Positions 26,038 to 34,402 of a stretch of DNA of 50,293 bases are shown here, piece by piece. The notes below the pieces were generated by a model, which did not search any database, was not told the origin of the DNA, and saw only the letters and a program-made list of their open reading frames with translations. The stretch comes from an uncultured Alphaproteobacteria bacterium. Lineage in GTDB: Bacteria; Pseudomonadota; Alphaproteobacteria; HIMB59; GCA-002718135. The stretch covers positions 1-50,293 of the forward strand of contig CACBDX010000004.1 in NCBI GenBank assembly GCA_902538155.1, in the 5' to 3' direction. Position numbers and translations under genes: made by a program. Numbering within the stretch: position 1 is the stretch's first letter; each line of letters opens with the position of its first letter.

Positions 26038-26048
26038 CTTCATTTTAA
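25962..26048 (+). CDS. Possible single-helix mini membrane protein, 28 residues
   Basis: GTG at 25962 to TAA at 26048, nine bases before yjbQ. The predicted product has a short basic head (MALIKR) and a single strongly hydrophobic helix (about 7-24) ending GATTSF. It would be the first cistron with yjbQ. No ribosome site is seen before the GTG and both ends coincide with an inverted repeat, so it is uncertain. The general form matches the 27-residue ORF at 14933. Confidence 0.35.
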   Translation: MALIKRIVLLFITLIFIIILLVGATTSF

Positions 26049-26057
26049 GATTATAAA

Positions 26058-26477
26058 ATGATAAATTTACAAGATGAATTGATAATTTCTAATAATGGAC
26101 AAGGAATGTATGAAATTACAAATAATATTCATGACTGGATTGTTAAAAATAATATTATTAAAGGTCAACTAAATTTATTTATACAGCATACTTCTGCTTC
26201 TTTAACAATAATGGAAAATGCTAGTACTGATGTTTTAGAAGATATTAATTCTTTTTTTCAAAAAATAGTTCCTGAAGATTCTTCATTATATAAACACGGT
26301 TATGAAGGAGATGATGATATGCCTGCCCACATAAAATCTATGCTTACTCAAACTTCCTTAACAGTTCCTATAAACAACAAAGAAATGATATTAGGTACAT
26401 GGCAAGGTATATATCTAATAGAGCACAGATATAGTAAATTTAGAAGAAAAATAATTTTAAGTTTTATAGGAAATTAA
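26058..26477 (+). CDS. yjbQ: YjbQ/UPF0047 family protein (secondary thiamine-phosphate synthase enzyme)
   Basis: 139 residues, normal length. Conserved blocks are QHTSASLTIMENA (about 43-55), the EGDDDMPAHIK block (about 83-93) with a metal-binding His, and LGTWQGIYLIEHR (about 112-124). The family shows weak thiamine phosphate synthase activity and can complement thiE mutants, but its true function is not settled. Cytoplasmic trimer in known structures. It faces the MFS gene that ends 2 bases beyond. Confidence 0.92.
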   Translation: MINLQDELIISNNGQGMYEITNNIHDWIVKNNIIKGQLNLFIQHTSASLTIMENASTDVLEDINSFFQKIVPEDSSLYKHGYEGDDDMPAHIKSMLTQTSLTVPINNKEMILGTWQGIYLIEHRYSKFRRKIILSFIGN

Positions 26478-26479
26478 TT

Positions 26480-27634
26480 TTACTGATTTCTAACAGTAAC
26501 CAGGAATAATGCAGTATTAATAAACCAGATAAAACATAAAAGTTGCACATTAAATGTTAATCCAAAATAATCTGCTGAAAAACCAACCAATGCGGGGCCG
26601 ATTAAAAAACCGCCCATTGCTAAAGTACTTAAATTAGCTGCAGTAGTATTTATATTTTGTTTTGTTTGCCTTAGGGCATATCTTATAACAACAGGATAGA
26701 AATTAGATGAACAAATACCTATAATGAATATACCAATTAAAATAATATAAGGATTAAATGTTAAAATAGAAATAAAAAAAATAATACATCCTATTAAACC
26801 CAAATATCCCCCAACAAATTTTTCATTGATCAATTTTATTAAAAATGATCCTGAAAATCTTCCTAATGACTCTCCACAACCCCAAGAAACAACAGCCAAA
26901 GTTGCAAGAAAAACTGTTGTCTTTAATTCTTTTTCAAACCAAACTGCTGACCAATCACCTACTATTCCAACTGATGCATAAAATATAAATAAATAAATTC
27001 CAAAAATTAATATTTTAACTTCAGGTAATTTAAATTTTTCTGATTTATTAATATTATCTTTATTTTTAGGAAAAGCATATATGCGAATAAGAAAGAAACC
27101 AAGTATTCCAAATAAAGAAAGTAAAAAAAATAAATAAGAGGTATCGATATTGTAATATTGCCAAATAGATGAAAATATTGCTCCACATAAAAATCCAAAA
27201 CTTAAAAATCCACCCCATAGAGGTTGTAAGATTTTACCTGTCTCTCTTTCAGCTATTCCAGTTACTGCAGTGCATGTTGTATAAAATAATCCTACACCAA
27301 AACCACAAGGAATTGATGCTAATATAAAGTGAAACGAATTTTGTGAAAAAATAAGAATAATTGGAAATATTGAGAATATTAAAATTCCTAATGATAAGGT
27401 ATTTTTTGAACCTATTTTTGGTATTATAATTCTACCAGCAAATTGACTAAAAATAATTTGAATTGCTGAAAATAGCATAAAGAAAAAACCTAATGACGTG
27501 TTAGCCATTTCAATTTTATTGATAAAATATGGTAAATGGGCAATCGTGTTACCCCAAATAAATAAAGGAACGAAAATTGATATACAAGCGCTAATAAAGC
27601 CTCTTAAATAAACATCTTTAAAGTATTCGTTCAT
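26480..27634 (-). CDS. MFS transporter
   Basis: 384 residues with 12 predicted helices and the MFS loop-2/3 pattern (FAGRIIIPKIGSKN, about 65-78). Similar in outline to the FucP/YbjJ-type sugar or drug permeases, with a loop around residues 190-205. Substrate unknown. It is divergent from a second MFS gene at 27684, with about 50 bases between, and the two are not close homologues by eye. Inner membrane. No partner enzyme adjoins, so no substrate can be inferred. Confidence 0.85.
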   Translation of the reverse strand: MNEYFKDVYLRGFISACISIFVPLFIWGNTIAHLPYFINKIEMANTSLGFFFMLFSAIQIIFSQFAGRIIIPKIGSKNTLSLGILIFSIFPIILIFSQNSFHFILASIPCGFGVGLFYTTCTAVTGIAERETGKILQPLWGGFLSFGFLCGAIFSSIWQYYNIDTSYLFFLLSLFGILGFFLIRIYAFPKNKDNINKSEKFKLPEVKILIFGIYLFIFYASVGIVGDWSAVWFEKELKTTVFLATLAVVSWGCGESLGRFSGSFLIKLINEKFVGGYLGLIGCIIFFISILTFNPYIILIGIFIIGICSSNFYPVVIRYALRQTKQNINTTAANLSTLAMGGFLIGPALVGFSADYFGLTFNVQLLCFIWFINTALFLVTVRNQ

Positions 27635-27683
27635 TTTATTTTATATGAATTAATTGATTTATAAACTAAACTAAAATTATTAA

Positions 27684-28865
27684 ATGAAACTATCAATTAA
27701 TAACAATTCTCCGATCAATTTATTAATTTTGTCATCAATAGCTATGCCTATCGCTTTTAGTACTTGGATGGTTTTGTTAAATAATTTTTCCGTTGAGAGA
27801 GCAAACTTTACTGGAGTAGAAATTGGTATACTGCAAAGTATAAGAGAGATACCTGGTTTTTTAGCTTTTACTATTATTTTTTTATTATTTTATTTTAAGG
27901 AACAATATTTTGCTATTTTTTCTTTAGCATTAACTGGTTTCGGTGTTGCAATAACTGGCTTTTTACCAACTATATATGGTTTGTACTTTACAACAATAAT
28001 TATGAGTACTGGCTTTCACTATTGTGAAACAGCAAAAAATTCTTTGAGTCTGCAGTGGCTATCTAAAGAAGAGGCTCCTCCAGTTTTGGGAAAGTTAATA
28101 GCTGTTAGCTCAATTACATCTTTAATTTTATATTGTATTATTTGGAGTTTATTAGAAATCTTTAATCTAGATTATAAATTTATTTTTTTAATTGCAGGAT
28201 TAATATGTATTTTTATATCTTTGTACCTTTTTATTTATTTTCCCTTTTTTGAAATTAAGAATAAGCAACACAAAAAAATAATACTTAAAAAAGAATATTC
28301 TCTTTACTACATTCTAATTTTTTTATCAGGTGCGAGAAGACAAATTTTTGTTGTTTTTGCAGCTTTTTTAATGGTTGAAAAATTTGGTTATTCAGCATCA
28401 CAAGTTACTTTATTATTTTTAGTTAATTATATTTTTAATTGGTTTTTTGCAGAAAAAATTGGGAAATTAATAAACATTTTCGGTGAAAAAAAGTGTCTTA
28501 TATTTGAATATATAGGCCTTGTTATAGTATTTACATCATATGCATTTGTTACAAATGCTTATGTTGCAGCTGGTTTATATATTATTGATCATATGTTTTT
28601 TGCTTTAGCAATAGCAATAAACACATATTTTCAAAAAATAGCTGATCCGAAAGATATTTCAAGCACTGCTGGAGTTTCATTTACTATAAATCACATTGCA
28701 GCTGTATTTATACCTGTGATTTTAGGATTTATCTGGATTAACTCTCACTCATTAGTATTTCTAATTGGATCTTTTTTTGCATTTCTTTCATTAATTGCAT
28801 CTTTTTTTATTCCTAATTCATTGCATAAAATTAAAAAAGAGTTAGTAGAATTTACAAGTTATTAA
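27684..28865 (+). CDS. MFS transporter (second, divergent)
   Basis: 393 residues with 12 hydrophobic segments. A loop after helix six holds the Lys-rich ENKQHKKIILKKEYS-like stretch (about 192-206). Motifs of the first half such as GVEIGILQSIREIPG (about 44-58) and the helix-seven SGARRQIFVVFAAFL block (about 215-229) fit uncharacterised MFS proteins. The substrate is not readable. Convergent with the EamA gene at 28867, one base away, so no room is left for a terminator. Confidence 0.85.
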   Translation: MKLSINNNSPINLLILSSIAMPIAFSTWMVLLNNFSVERANFTGVEIGILQSIREIPGFLAFTIIFLLFYFKEQYFAIFSLALTGFGVAITGFLPTIYGLYFTTIIMSTGFHYCETAKNSLSLQWLSKEEAPPVLGKLIAVSSITSLILYCIIWSLLEIFNLDYKFIFLIAGLICIFISLYLFIYFPFFEIKNKQHKKIILKKEYSLYYILIFLSGARRQIFVVFAAFLMVEKFGYSASQVTLLFLVNYIFNWFFAEKIGKLINIFGEKKCLIFEYIGLVIVFTSYAFVTNAYVAAGLYIIDHMFFALAIAINTYFQKIADPKDISSTAGVSFTINHIAAVFIPVILGFIWINSHSLVFLIGSFFAFLSLIASFFIPNSLHKIKKELVEFTSY

Positions 28866-28866
28866 A

Positions 28867-29778
28867 TTAGTGACCTCTATTAAATTGGTCACGAAATCTT
28901 GAATCTTCTTTAATATATGGCCTAACCCCTATTTTTGTTTCTCTAATTATTATATAAATTCCACTACCAACAATAATTAATGATCCTATAATTTCATAAA
29001 TATCTGGAATATCAGCAAAAAATAAATAACCTAAAATTGCTCCAGAAATTAGTTGTGTATATTGAATAGGAGCAAAAACACTAGACTCTAAAAATTTGGA
29101 GGCGATTGTTAAACAATTACCCCCTATTCCACAAATAATACCACAAAAAACAAGTATCATTAGATCATTAAAAGATAATGCGATGTGGCTATTAAAACTA
29201 AGTAATCCATTTAAAATAGTTGCAGATAAAAAAGCATAAAAAGTAAATGCTATTGATGATTGATTATTTGAATACTTTCTTACTAAAGTAATATTAATCG
29301 CCATTAGTAATGCGGAAAAAAATAAACCAAATAGACTTAATGAAAAATGAATAGTGCCAGGTCTACTAACTATTAATACACCAATAAATCCAACTGTTAC
29401 CGCTGACCATCTTCTAATACCAACTTTTTCTTCTAAAAAAAAATGGGATAACATTGTTATCATTAATGGAGCACTAAATAATATTGGGTAAATTTCACTA
29501 AAAGCATGTTTTCTAAATGAATAAACTACTAAAGCCCCTGAAATTAATCCAAATAATCCTCTAAGAAGCTGTATATGAATAATATCATTTTTTAGTGAGC
29601 TCCATTTGTTTAGAAAATAAAGAGTTAATAGTGTTGGTATAAAACTAAAAAGACAAATATAAAAATTTATTTGAAAAACAGAATATTCATTAACTAGGTA
29701 TTTTTTAATTATTGTATCTAAAATGACAAATATTGTGTAACCAATAAATCCAATACTAATTCCAGATAAAACATTCAT
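28867..29778 (-). CDS. EamA/DMT-family permease
   Basis: 303 residues, ten helices in two repeats. The mid block RRWSAVTVGFIGVLIVSRPG (residues about 122-141) is shared almost word for word with the permeases at 24974 and 33081 (motif R-x6-GF-x-G-x-x-I-x-x-RPG), which suggests old duplication. The C-terminal tail is long and charged (about 281-303). The substrate is unknown. ATG at 29778; the gene stands alone, 62 bases downstream of the PhyH-type dioxygenase. Confidence 0.85.
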   Translation of the reverse strand: MNVLSGISIGFIGYTIFVILDTIIKKYLVNEYSVFQINFYICLFSFIPTLLTLYFLNKWSSLKNDIIHIQLLRGLFGLISGALVVYSFRKHAFSEIYPILFSAPLMITMLSHFFLEEKVGIRRWSAVTVGFIGVLIVSRPGTIHFSLSLFGLFFSALLMAINITLVRKYSNNQSSIAFTFYAFLSATILNGLLSFNSHIALSFNDLMILVFCGIICGIGGNCLTIASKFLESSVFAPIQYTQLISGAILGYLFFADIPDIYEIIGSLIIVGSGIYIIIRETKIGVRPYIKEDSRFRDQFNRGH

Positions 29779-29840
29779 ATGATTTGATTAAATAGAAGTT
29801 AATTTTTAGTTTTCTTATTTCAGATTCTAATAAATAAATA

Positions 29841-30620
29841 TTAATTTTTTCTTATTGTTTCATTATAATGATTATTTAATACTAAAAGATGTTGATAAGC
29901 CTCATGATCAAAGTCATCTTTAGCTATTTGATCTGTCTTAAAATTTTTATACTTATCTTCTCCTCTTACACAAATAGCGCTATCATTTTTGCTTTTTAGT
30001 TGTTTCATATCAGTAGAAATAAATTGAAAATTTAATCCTATTCTTCTGTCATTGCTAGAATTAGGTTGAGATGCGTGTAATGTTAGACCATGATGAAAGG
30101 AAACTTCACCGGGTTCTAACGGACATGATACTGCTTTATTTATATCAATATCTTTTACAGTTTGACCTCTAGATAAAACATTATTTTTATCTTCAGTTGA
30201 ATGATGTTCAAAAAATCCATTTTTATGGGAACCTGGAATCATTTTCATACAACCACTTTGATCATTAGCTTTGGATAAAGCTAACCATGCACTTACTTGT
30301 TTTTCATTATTATCAAAGCCCCAATAGGTAAGATCTTGATGCCAACTTACGTGTGTTTTAGTGTTTGGTTCTTTTATTATAAAAGTTGCATTATATAATA
30401 ATATATTTTTACCAATTATTTCTTCAACAAAATCAAGCAATATTTTATTAGTTGCTATTTCATACACCCATTTCATTATTGTATAAGTTTTCACAATATA
30501 ATGAAGTTTACCTAATTTTTTTTCTGAGTCTTCTAATTTATTTCTAAAAAAATTTGCTTCTTTTGCATTATAAATTTTTAATGGTGAAAAATAGCCATTT
30601 AGATCATAAAAATCTTTCAT
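29841..30620 (-). CDS. Phytanoyl-CoA dioxygenase (PhyH) family Fe(II)/2-oxoglutarate oxygenase
   Basis: 259 residues from the ATG at 30620; a longer frame (to 30680) adds an AT-rich hydrophobic head that does not fit the family. Iron ligands are His94 and Asp96 (SWHQDLTYW) and His182 (TLHASQPN), with Arg192/193 for 2-oxoglutarate. PhyH relatives hydroxylate lipids, ectoine, phosphonates or small metabolites; the PGSHKNG and PLEPGEVSFHHG blocks are the standard core. Divergent from the HDAC-like gene; the shared region has an inverted repeat. Confidence 0.87.
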   Translation of the reverse strand: MKDFYDLNGYFSPLKIYNAKEANFFRNKLEDSEKKLGKLHYIVKTYTIMKWVYEIATNKILLDFVEEIIGKNILLYNATFIIKEPNTKTHVSWHQDLTYWGFDNNEKQVSAWLALSKANDQSGCMKMIPGSHKNGFFEHHSTEDKNNVLSRGQTVKDIDINKAVSCPLEPGEVSFHHGLTLHASQPNSSNDRRIGLNFQFISTDMKQLKSKNDSAICVRGEDKYKNFKTDQIAKDDFDHEAYQHLLVLNNHYNETIRKN

Positions 30621-30728
30621 TCTTAAAATATTATTTAAATTGATTATTAATTCAATAAAAATTAACAATAAAAAAACCAATTAAACAAATAATTAATAAA
30701 TCAAATATTAAAACAAATTCCATATTGG

Positions 30729-30757
30729 TTGTGACACTAATTCTTTATGGATAGAAT
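30729..30757 (+). promoter_or_regulatory. Promoter-like pair before the HDAC-like gene
   Basis: TTGTGA (30729-30734), 17-base spacer, TAGAAT (30752-30757), in the plus direction. It overlaps the left arm of the inverted repeat at 30730-30798, so a regulator bound there would touch the -35 box. Fit to consensus is fair. Confidence 0.4.
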
Positions 30758-30798
30758 ACATTTACTCACTAAATATATATTGGTAGATTAGTGCCACA
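30730..30798. promoter_or_regulatory. Inverted repeat TGTGACACTAAT / ATTAGTGCCACA, candidate operator
   Basis: Arms at 30730-30741 and 30787-30798 match 11 of 12 positions, with a 45-base spacer, in the divergent region between the PhyH and HDAC-like genes. The core TGTGNCAC also occurs at the repeat upstream of yjbQ (25960-26037). The arms contain several G-C pairs in very AT-rich DNA. Confidence 0.45.
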
Positions 30799-30852
30799 TA
30801 AACTATGTACAAATTAATTTAGGCATAAATTGAGTTAAAAAGAGGCAAATTT

Positions 30853-31761
30853 ATGAAAAAAATCAGTTGGGTAACACACGAAGATTATGACATTCCTCTG
30901 CCTGAAAATCATAAATTTACTGCCAGTAAGTTTTCAGATTTATATAATGAATTAAAAACTTCAGATTTTTATCATCGTGCAAAAATTCTAAGTCCTCAAA
31001 AATCAAGTGTTGATGAAGTTTCTATATGTCATGATTTAGATTACGTATTAAAAATTAAAAATGGTACTTTGTCCGATAAAGAAATAAGGAGATTGGGTTT
31101 TAAATGGTCAGAAGCACTTTCTAATCGCTCCTTTTTAGCAGTTAATGGAACTCTATTAACATGCAAAGAAGCAATCAAGAATGGTATAGCAAATCATTTA
31201 GCAGGTGGAACACACCATAGTCATAGAGATTTTGGTTCAGGATACTGTGTTTTTAATGATTTGGCTTATGCTTCATTACATTTAATAAGAACCCATCAAG
31301 TAAAAAAAATATTAATCTTTGATACTGATGTACATCAAGGAGATGGTACAGCCTCAATCCTTAAAGATAATGATAAAATTTTTACATGTTCTATTCATTG
31401 TAAAAATAATTTTCCATTTAGAAAATCAATAAGTGACATGGATGTTGAATTAGATGATAATTTAGAAGATAATGAATATTTAGATATATTATATCAAACT
31501 CTTAATAGTTGTATAAAAAATTTTAATCCTGATTTAGTAATTTTTGATACTGGAGTTGATATTCATGTGAATGATAAATTAGGAAATTTAAAAATAACAA
31601 CTGAAGGATTATTAAAAAGAGATATTACAGTGTTAGAATTTTTTAAAAATAAATCAATTCCTATTGCGACAGTAATAGGTGGTGGATATTCAAATGATAA
31701 ATTAGAATTAGCTAAAAGACATAGTTTAATTTTTAAAGCTACATCAATGGTTTTTAATTAA
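30853..31761 (+). CDS. Histone deacetylase family protein (acetoin utilization/acetylpolyamine amidohydrolase superfamily)
   Basis: 302 residues. All catalytic features are present: the His pair 121-122 (GGTHHSH), zinc ligands Asp159, His161 (DTDVHQGDGT) and Asp236 (DTGVDIH), and Tyr279 (GGGYS). Bacterial members remove acetyl or other acyl groups from polyamines, small molecules or proteins. Cytoplasmic. AGAGG ribosome site before the ATG. It is divergent from a PhyH-type oxygenase and convergent with a small exported protein (4-base overlap). Substrate unknown. Confidence 0.92.
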   Translation: MKKISWVTHEDYDIPLPENHKFTASKFSDLYNELKTSDFYHRAKILSPQKSSVDEVSICHDLDYVLKIKNGTLSDKEIRRLGFKWSEALSNRSFLAVNGTLLTCKEAIKNGIANHLAGGTHHSHRDFGSGYCVFNDLAYASLHLIRTHQVKKILIFDTDVHQGDGTASILKDNDKIFTCSIHCKNNFPFRKSISDMDVELDDNLEDNEYLDILYQTLNSCIKNFNPDLVIFDTGVDIHVNDKLGNLKITTEGLLKRDITVLEFFKNKSIPIATVIGGGYSNDKLELAKRHSLIFKATSMVFN

Positions 31762-32165
31762 TTACATTTAGTAATAACTACTCGTATAGACATGTCATTA
31801 TAGAGATATTCAAAACAAAAATTTTTAAACGAATTAAAATGATTATTTATAATTTTTAAACTTTTTTTATTGTGATCTAAAAAAATATATTCAAATATAA
31901 TTTTTTCAACAATATCCTTAGAAAAAATTGGCATTGTAATTATTTCGCCATCATTAAATATTGATTTTAAATAAAATACATCTGAGTCATTATCTACTTT
32001 AGAAAATGAATTCTTTTTTATGAGAAAAAGAACATTTTCGTTCCAATCATTCTTTTGAAGATCAAAAAGTATTTTTAAATCATCGAGGTTTATTAATTTA
32101 TTTGAATCTAAGGCGTAAGTATTTAGTGATAAAAAAATAAAACATAAAAAAAGTAATTTTTTCAT
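31758..32165 (-). CDS. Small exported protein, unknown
   Basis: 135 residues. A clear signal peptide (MKKLLFLCFIFLSLNTYA, cleavage about residue 18/19) is followed by a mixed alpha/beta domain of about 115 residues with three Cys, two close to the end (NFCFEYLY and TKCN), which could form a disulfide in the periplasm. No family recognised. It is a single gene whose last 4 bases overlap the end of the HDAC-like gene; the upstream 68 bases separate it from a divergent EamA gene. Confidence 0.65.
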   Translation of the reverse strand: MKKLLFLCFIFLSLNTYALDSNKLINLDDLKILFDLQKNDWNENVLFLIKKNSFSKVDNDSDVFYLKSIFNDGEIITMPIFSKDIVEKIIFEYIFLDHNKKSLKIINNHFNSFKNFCFEYLYNDMSIRVVITKCN

Positions 32166-32233
32166 AAAAACAAGTGTGAATTAAAGAACGATACTGATAG
32201 ATATATTAATAATCTATTTATTTTCAAATATTT

Positions 32234-33088
32234 ATGAAAACAAGAAATAAGGGGCTTATACTATCATTTGTAGGGGTTTTAATACTTAGCCCTGATAGTT
32301 TATTTATTAGATTAGTAAATTTAGATGATTTTAGTTTAATATTTTATAGAAGCGCTCTACCAATTGTTACGATACTAATTTTTCTCATTTATACTTACAA
32401 AAGATCTTTTCTTAAATCATTTTATCTAATTGGTGTGCCAGGGATAATCTACGCTATTCTCTATGCTATAACTCATATTTGTTTTGTATATTCAATTCAA
32501 AATACTGCTGTAGCTAATACATTAGTTCTAATTGCATCAGCTCCTATTTTTGCTGCATTATTTTCAGTTTTTATACTTAAAGAAATACCAAGTCTTTTTA
32601 CATGGATAGTGATTTTAATTGCTATGCTTGCAATGATAATAATTGGAATAGGAAGCTTTACAACTACAGGATTATATGGAGATATTATGGCTCTAATTGT
32701 AGCAATAGGAATGGGTTTTAGTATGGTTCTTGTTAGATTATTTAAAAATAAAGATTTGGTACCTGCATGTTTATTAGGATGTTTAATATCAGCTCTTTAC
32801 GCTATACCATTTGGAATTAACTTTGATTTAAATAATGATCAAATTTTATTTCTTTTCATAATGTGCTTATTAATACTTCCTATTCCATTTATGATTTTAA
32901 CAATTTCTCCTAAATTTGCTCCAGCACACGAAGTAGCTCTAATATTTTTATTAGAAAGTGTTTTAGGTACTGCTTGGGTTTGGTTTGTTATAAATGAAAT
33001 TCCTCCTCTAAATACAATTATAGGAGGAGCCCTACTGCTTGGATCTGTTACAATATTTATTTATCAAACAACTAGAAAAACTAATTAG
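32234..33088 (+). CDS. EamA/DMT-family permease
   Basis: 284 residues with ten helices. It differs from the three related permeases around it: the typical RPG motif is absent and the N-terminal half (PDSLFIRLVNLDDFSLIFYR) fits another DMT branch. It ends in a short basic tail. Substrate unknown. It overlaps the convergent EamA gene by 8 bases. Inner membrane. ATG at 32234; preceded by 68 bases without a clear regulatory site. Confidence 0.83.
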   Translation: MKTRNKGLILSFVGVLILSPDSLFIRLVNLDDFSLIFYRSALPIVTILIFLIYTYKRSFLKSFYLIGVPGIIYAILYAITHICFVYSIQNTAVANTLVLIASAPIFAALFSVFILKEIPSLFTWIVILIAMLAMIIIGIGSFTTTGLYGDIMALIVAIGMGFSMVLVRLFKNKDLVPACLLGCLISALYAIPFGINFDLNNDQILFLFIMCLLILPIPFMILTISPKFAPAHEVALIFLLESVLGTAWVWFVINEIPPLNTIIGGALLLGSVTIFIYQTTRKTN

Positions 33089-33935
33089 TTTTTTTAATCT
33101 CTCTTCTTTCTCTAATAAAAATATAAATACCGCTAAAAACAATTAAAGATAATCCTAAATAAATCCAAATATCAGGCAAATCACCGAAGAAGGCATATCC
33201 AACAAGTATATTTGTGGAGATCTCAAAATAACCCAAAGGAGCTAGTTTAGAAGCTTCTCCAAGTCTTAAAGAAAGAATTATTAAAAAATGTCCTAAAGTT
33301 CCAATTGAAGCTAATAAAATAAGCAATAATAATTGTCTTAAATCTAAATTTATCCAGTAAAAAGGAACAATAAGAGATATAAAAATACAACCTACGATAC
33401 CTGTAAAAAGCAAAGTAACAACAGCACTATCTGTAAAAGATAATTTTCGAGTATAAATTATGTATAAAGCGTATGAAATTCCTGCTGCAATAGCTGAGAA
33501 AGATGCTAAATTTATTTCTATAAAACCTGGTCTTATAATGATCATAACACCAAAAAACCCAATCAAAACTGCAGTCCATCGATGAATTCCAACTTTTTCT
33601 TTTAAATAAAAAATTGATAATATTGTCACTATTATTGGAGAGATAAATGCAAGCGTTAAAGCTTCCGCTAAAGTTATTACTGAAATTGCATAAAAGAAAA
33701 AAACGGTAGATAAAAATAAAAAAAAACTTCTAAATAACTGTACTGAAATTGTTTTAGGAAAACTAATTTCTTTTCTAAAAAATATAAATGCTAGTGGAAA
33801 ACTGACTAAAAGCATAAAAAAATATCTACCCCAAACAACTTGTATGAAATGTATTTCTGAAGATAGATATTTTGCAATACCATCCATGAAAGGTAATAAC
33901 AGCCAACCTGATATATTAAGAATATATGCTAACAT
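33081..33935 (-). CDS. EamA/DMT-family permease
   Basis: 284 residues, ten helices, with the HRWTAVLIGFFGVMIIIRPG block (about 121-140), so it belongs with the permeases at 24974 and 28867. It starts 5 bases after the stop of the zinc-ribbon-like gene upstream, so the two form an operon. Convergent with the EamA gene at 32234, with an 8-base overlap. The substrate is unknown. Basic RERREIKKTN tail on the cytoplasmic side. Confidence 0.85.
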   Translation of the reverse strand: MLAYILNISGWLLLPFMDGIAKYLSSEIHFIQVVWGRYFFMLLVSFPLAFIFFRKEISFPKTISVQLFRSFFLFLSTVFFFYAISVITLAEALTLAFISPIIVTILSIFYLKEKVGIHRWTAVLIGFFGVMIIIRPGFIEINLASFSAIAAGISYALYIIYTRKLSFTDSAVVTLLFTGIVGCIFISLIVPFYWINLDLRQLLLLILLASIGTLGHFLIILSLRLGEASKLAPLGYFEISTNILVGYAFFGDLPDIWIYLGLSLIVFSGIYIFIRERREIKKTN

Positions 33936-33940
33936 TAATT

Positions 33941-34342
33941 TTATTTAAAAGATGATGGATCACAAATCTTACAAATTAAATCTCCAATTGATTTTTTAGG
34001 ATTGTAAGTTTGATAGAAAATATCTTTTGCAGAAATATTATTTTCAGATAAATATTTTTCTATTTCCCAATAATACCTAAAACATTTTGAACATTGTGCA
34101 GCATTTTCTTTATGTGATGGTTTGTATATTTCATTCCAAAGTTTGGACATTTCATTTTGCTTATCAAGAGAAATATTTTCTGAAATAATTGATGGAATAT
34201 CCATAAAACACTTAGCGCATTGTATTTCAGATGTTACATTTTTATATGGTTCATCTTTATAGTTTTTTCCTATTGTAGTTTTACCAATATATTTATCTGA
34301 ACTACAATTTGGACAAAAAAAATTGATTTTATTGCTAAGCAT
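33941..34342 (-). CDS. Protein with four CxxC motifs (zinc-ribbon-like), unknown
   Basis: 133 residues. Four CxxC pairs are spread along the chain: CPNC (about 10-13), CAKC (about 42-45), CSKC (about 84-87) and CKIC (about 124-127). This looks like two zinc-ribbon modules. No signal peptide or membrane segment. It resembles a restriction-alleviation (Lar)-like zinc-finger layout in outline, but I cannot name a family. It is the first gene of a two-gene operon with an EamA permease. Metal-dependent DNA or RNA binding is plausible, not shown. Confidence 0.6.
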   Translation of the reverse strand: MLSNKINFFCPNCSSDKYIGKTTIGKNYKDEPYKNVTSEIQCAKCFMDIPSIISENISLDKQNEMSKLWNEIYKPSHKENAAQCSKCFRYYWEIEKYLSENNISAKDIFYQTYNPKKSIGDLICKICDPSSFK

Positions 34343-34402
34343 TTTATTCTATGAATAAATTTTCATAACATTTATAAATAAAGAATAGAATTATTATTTA
34401 TA

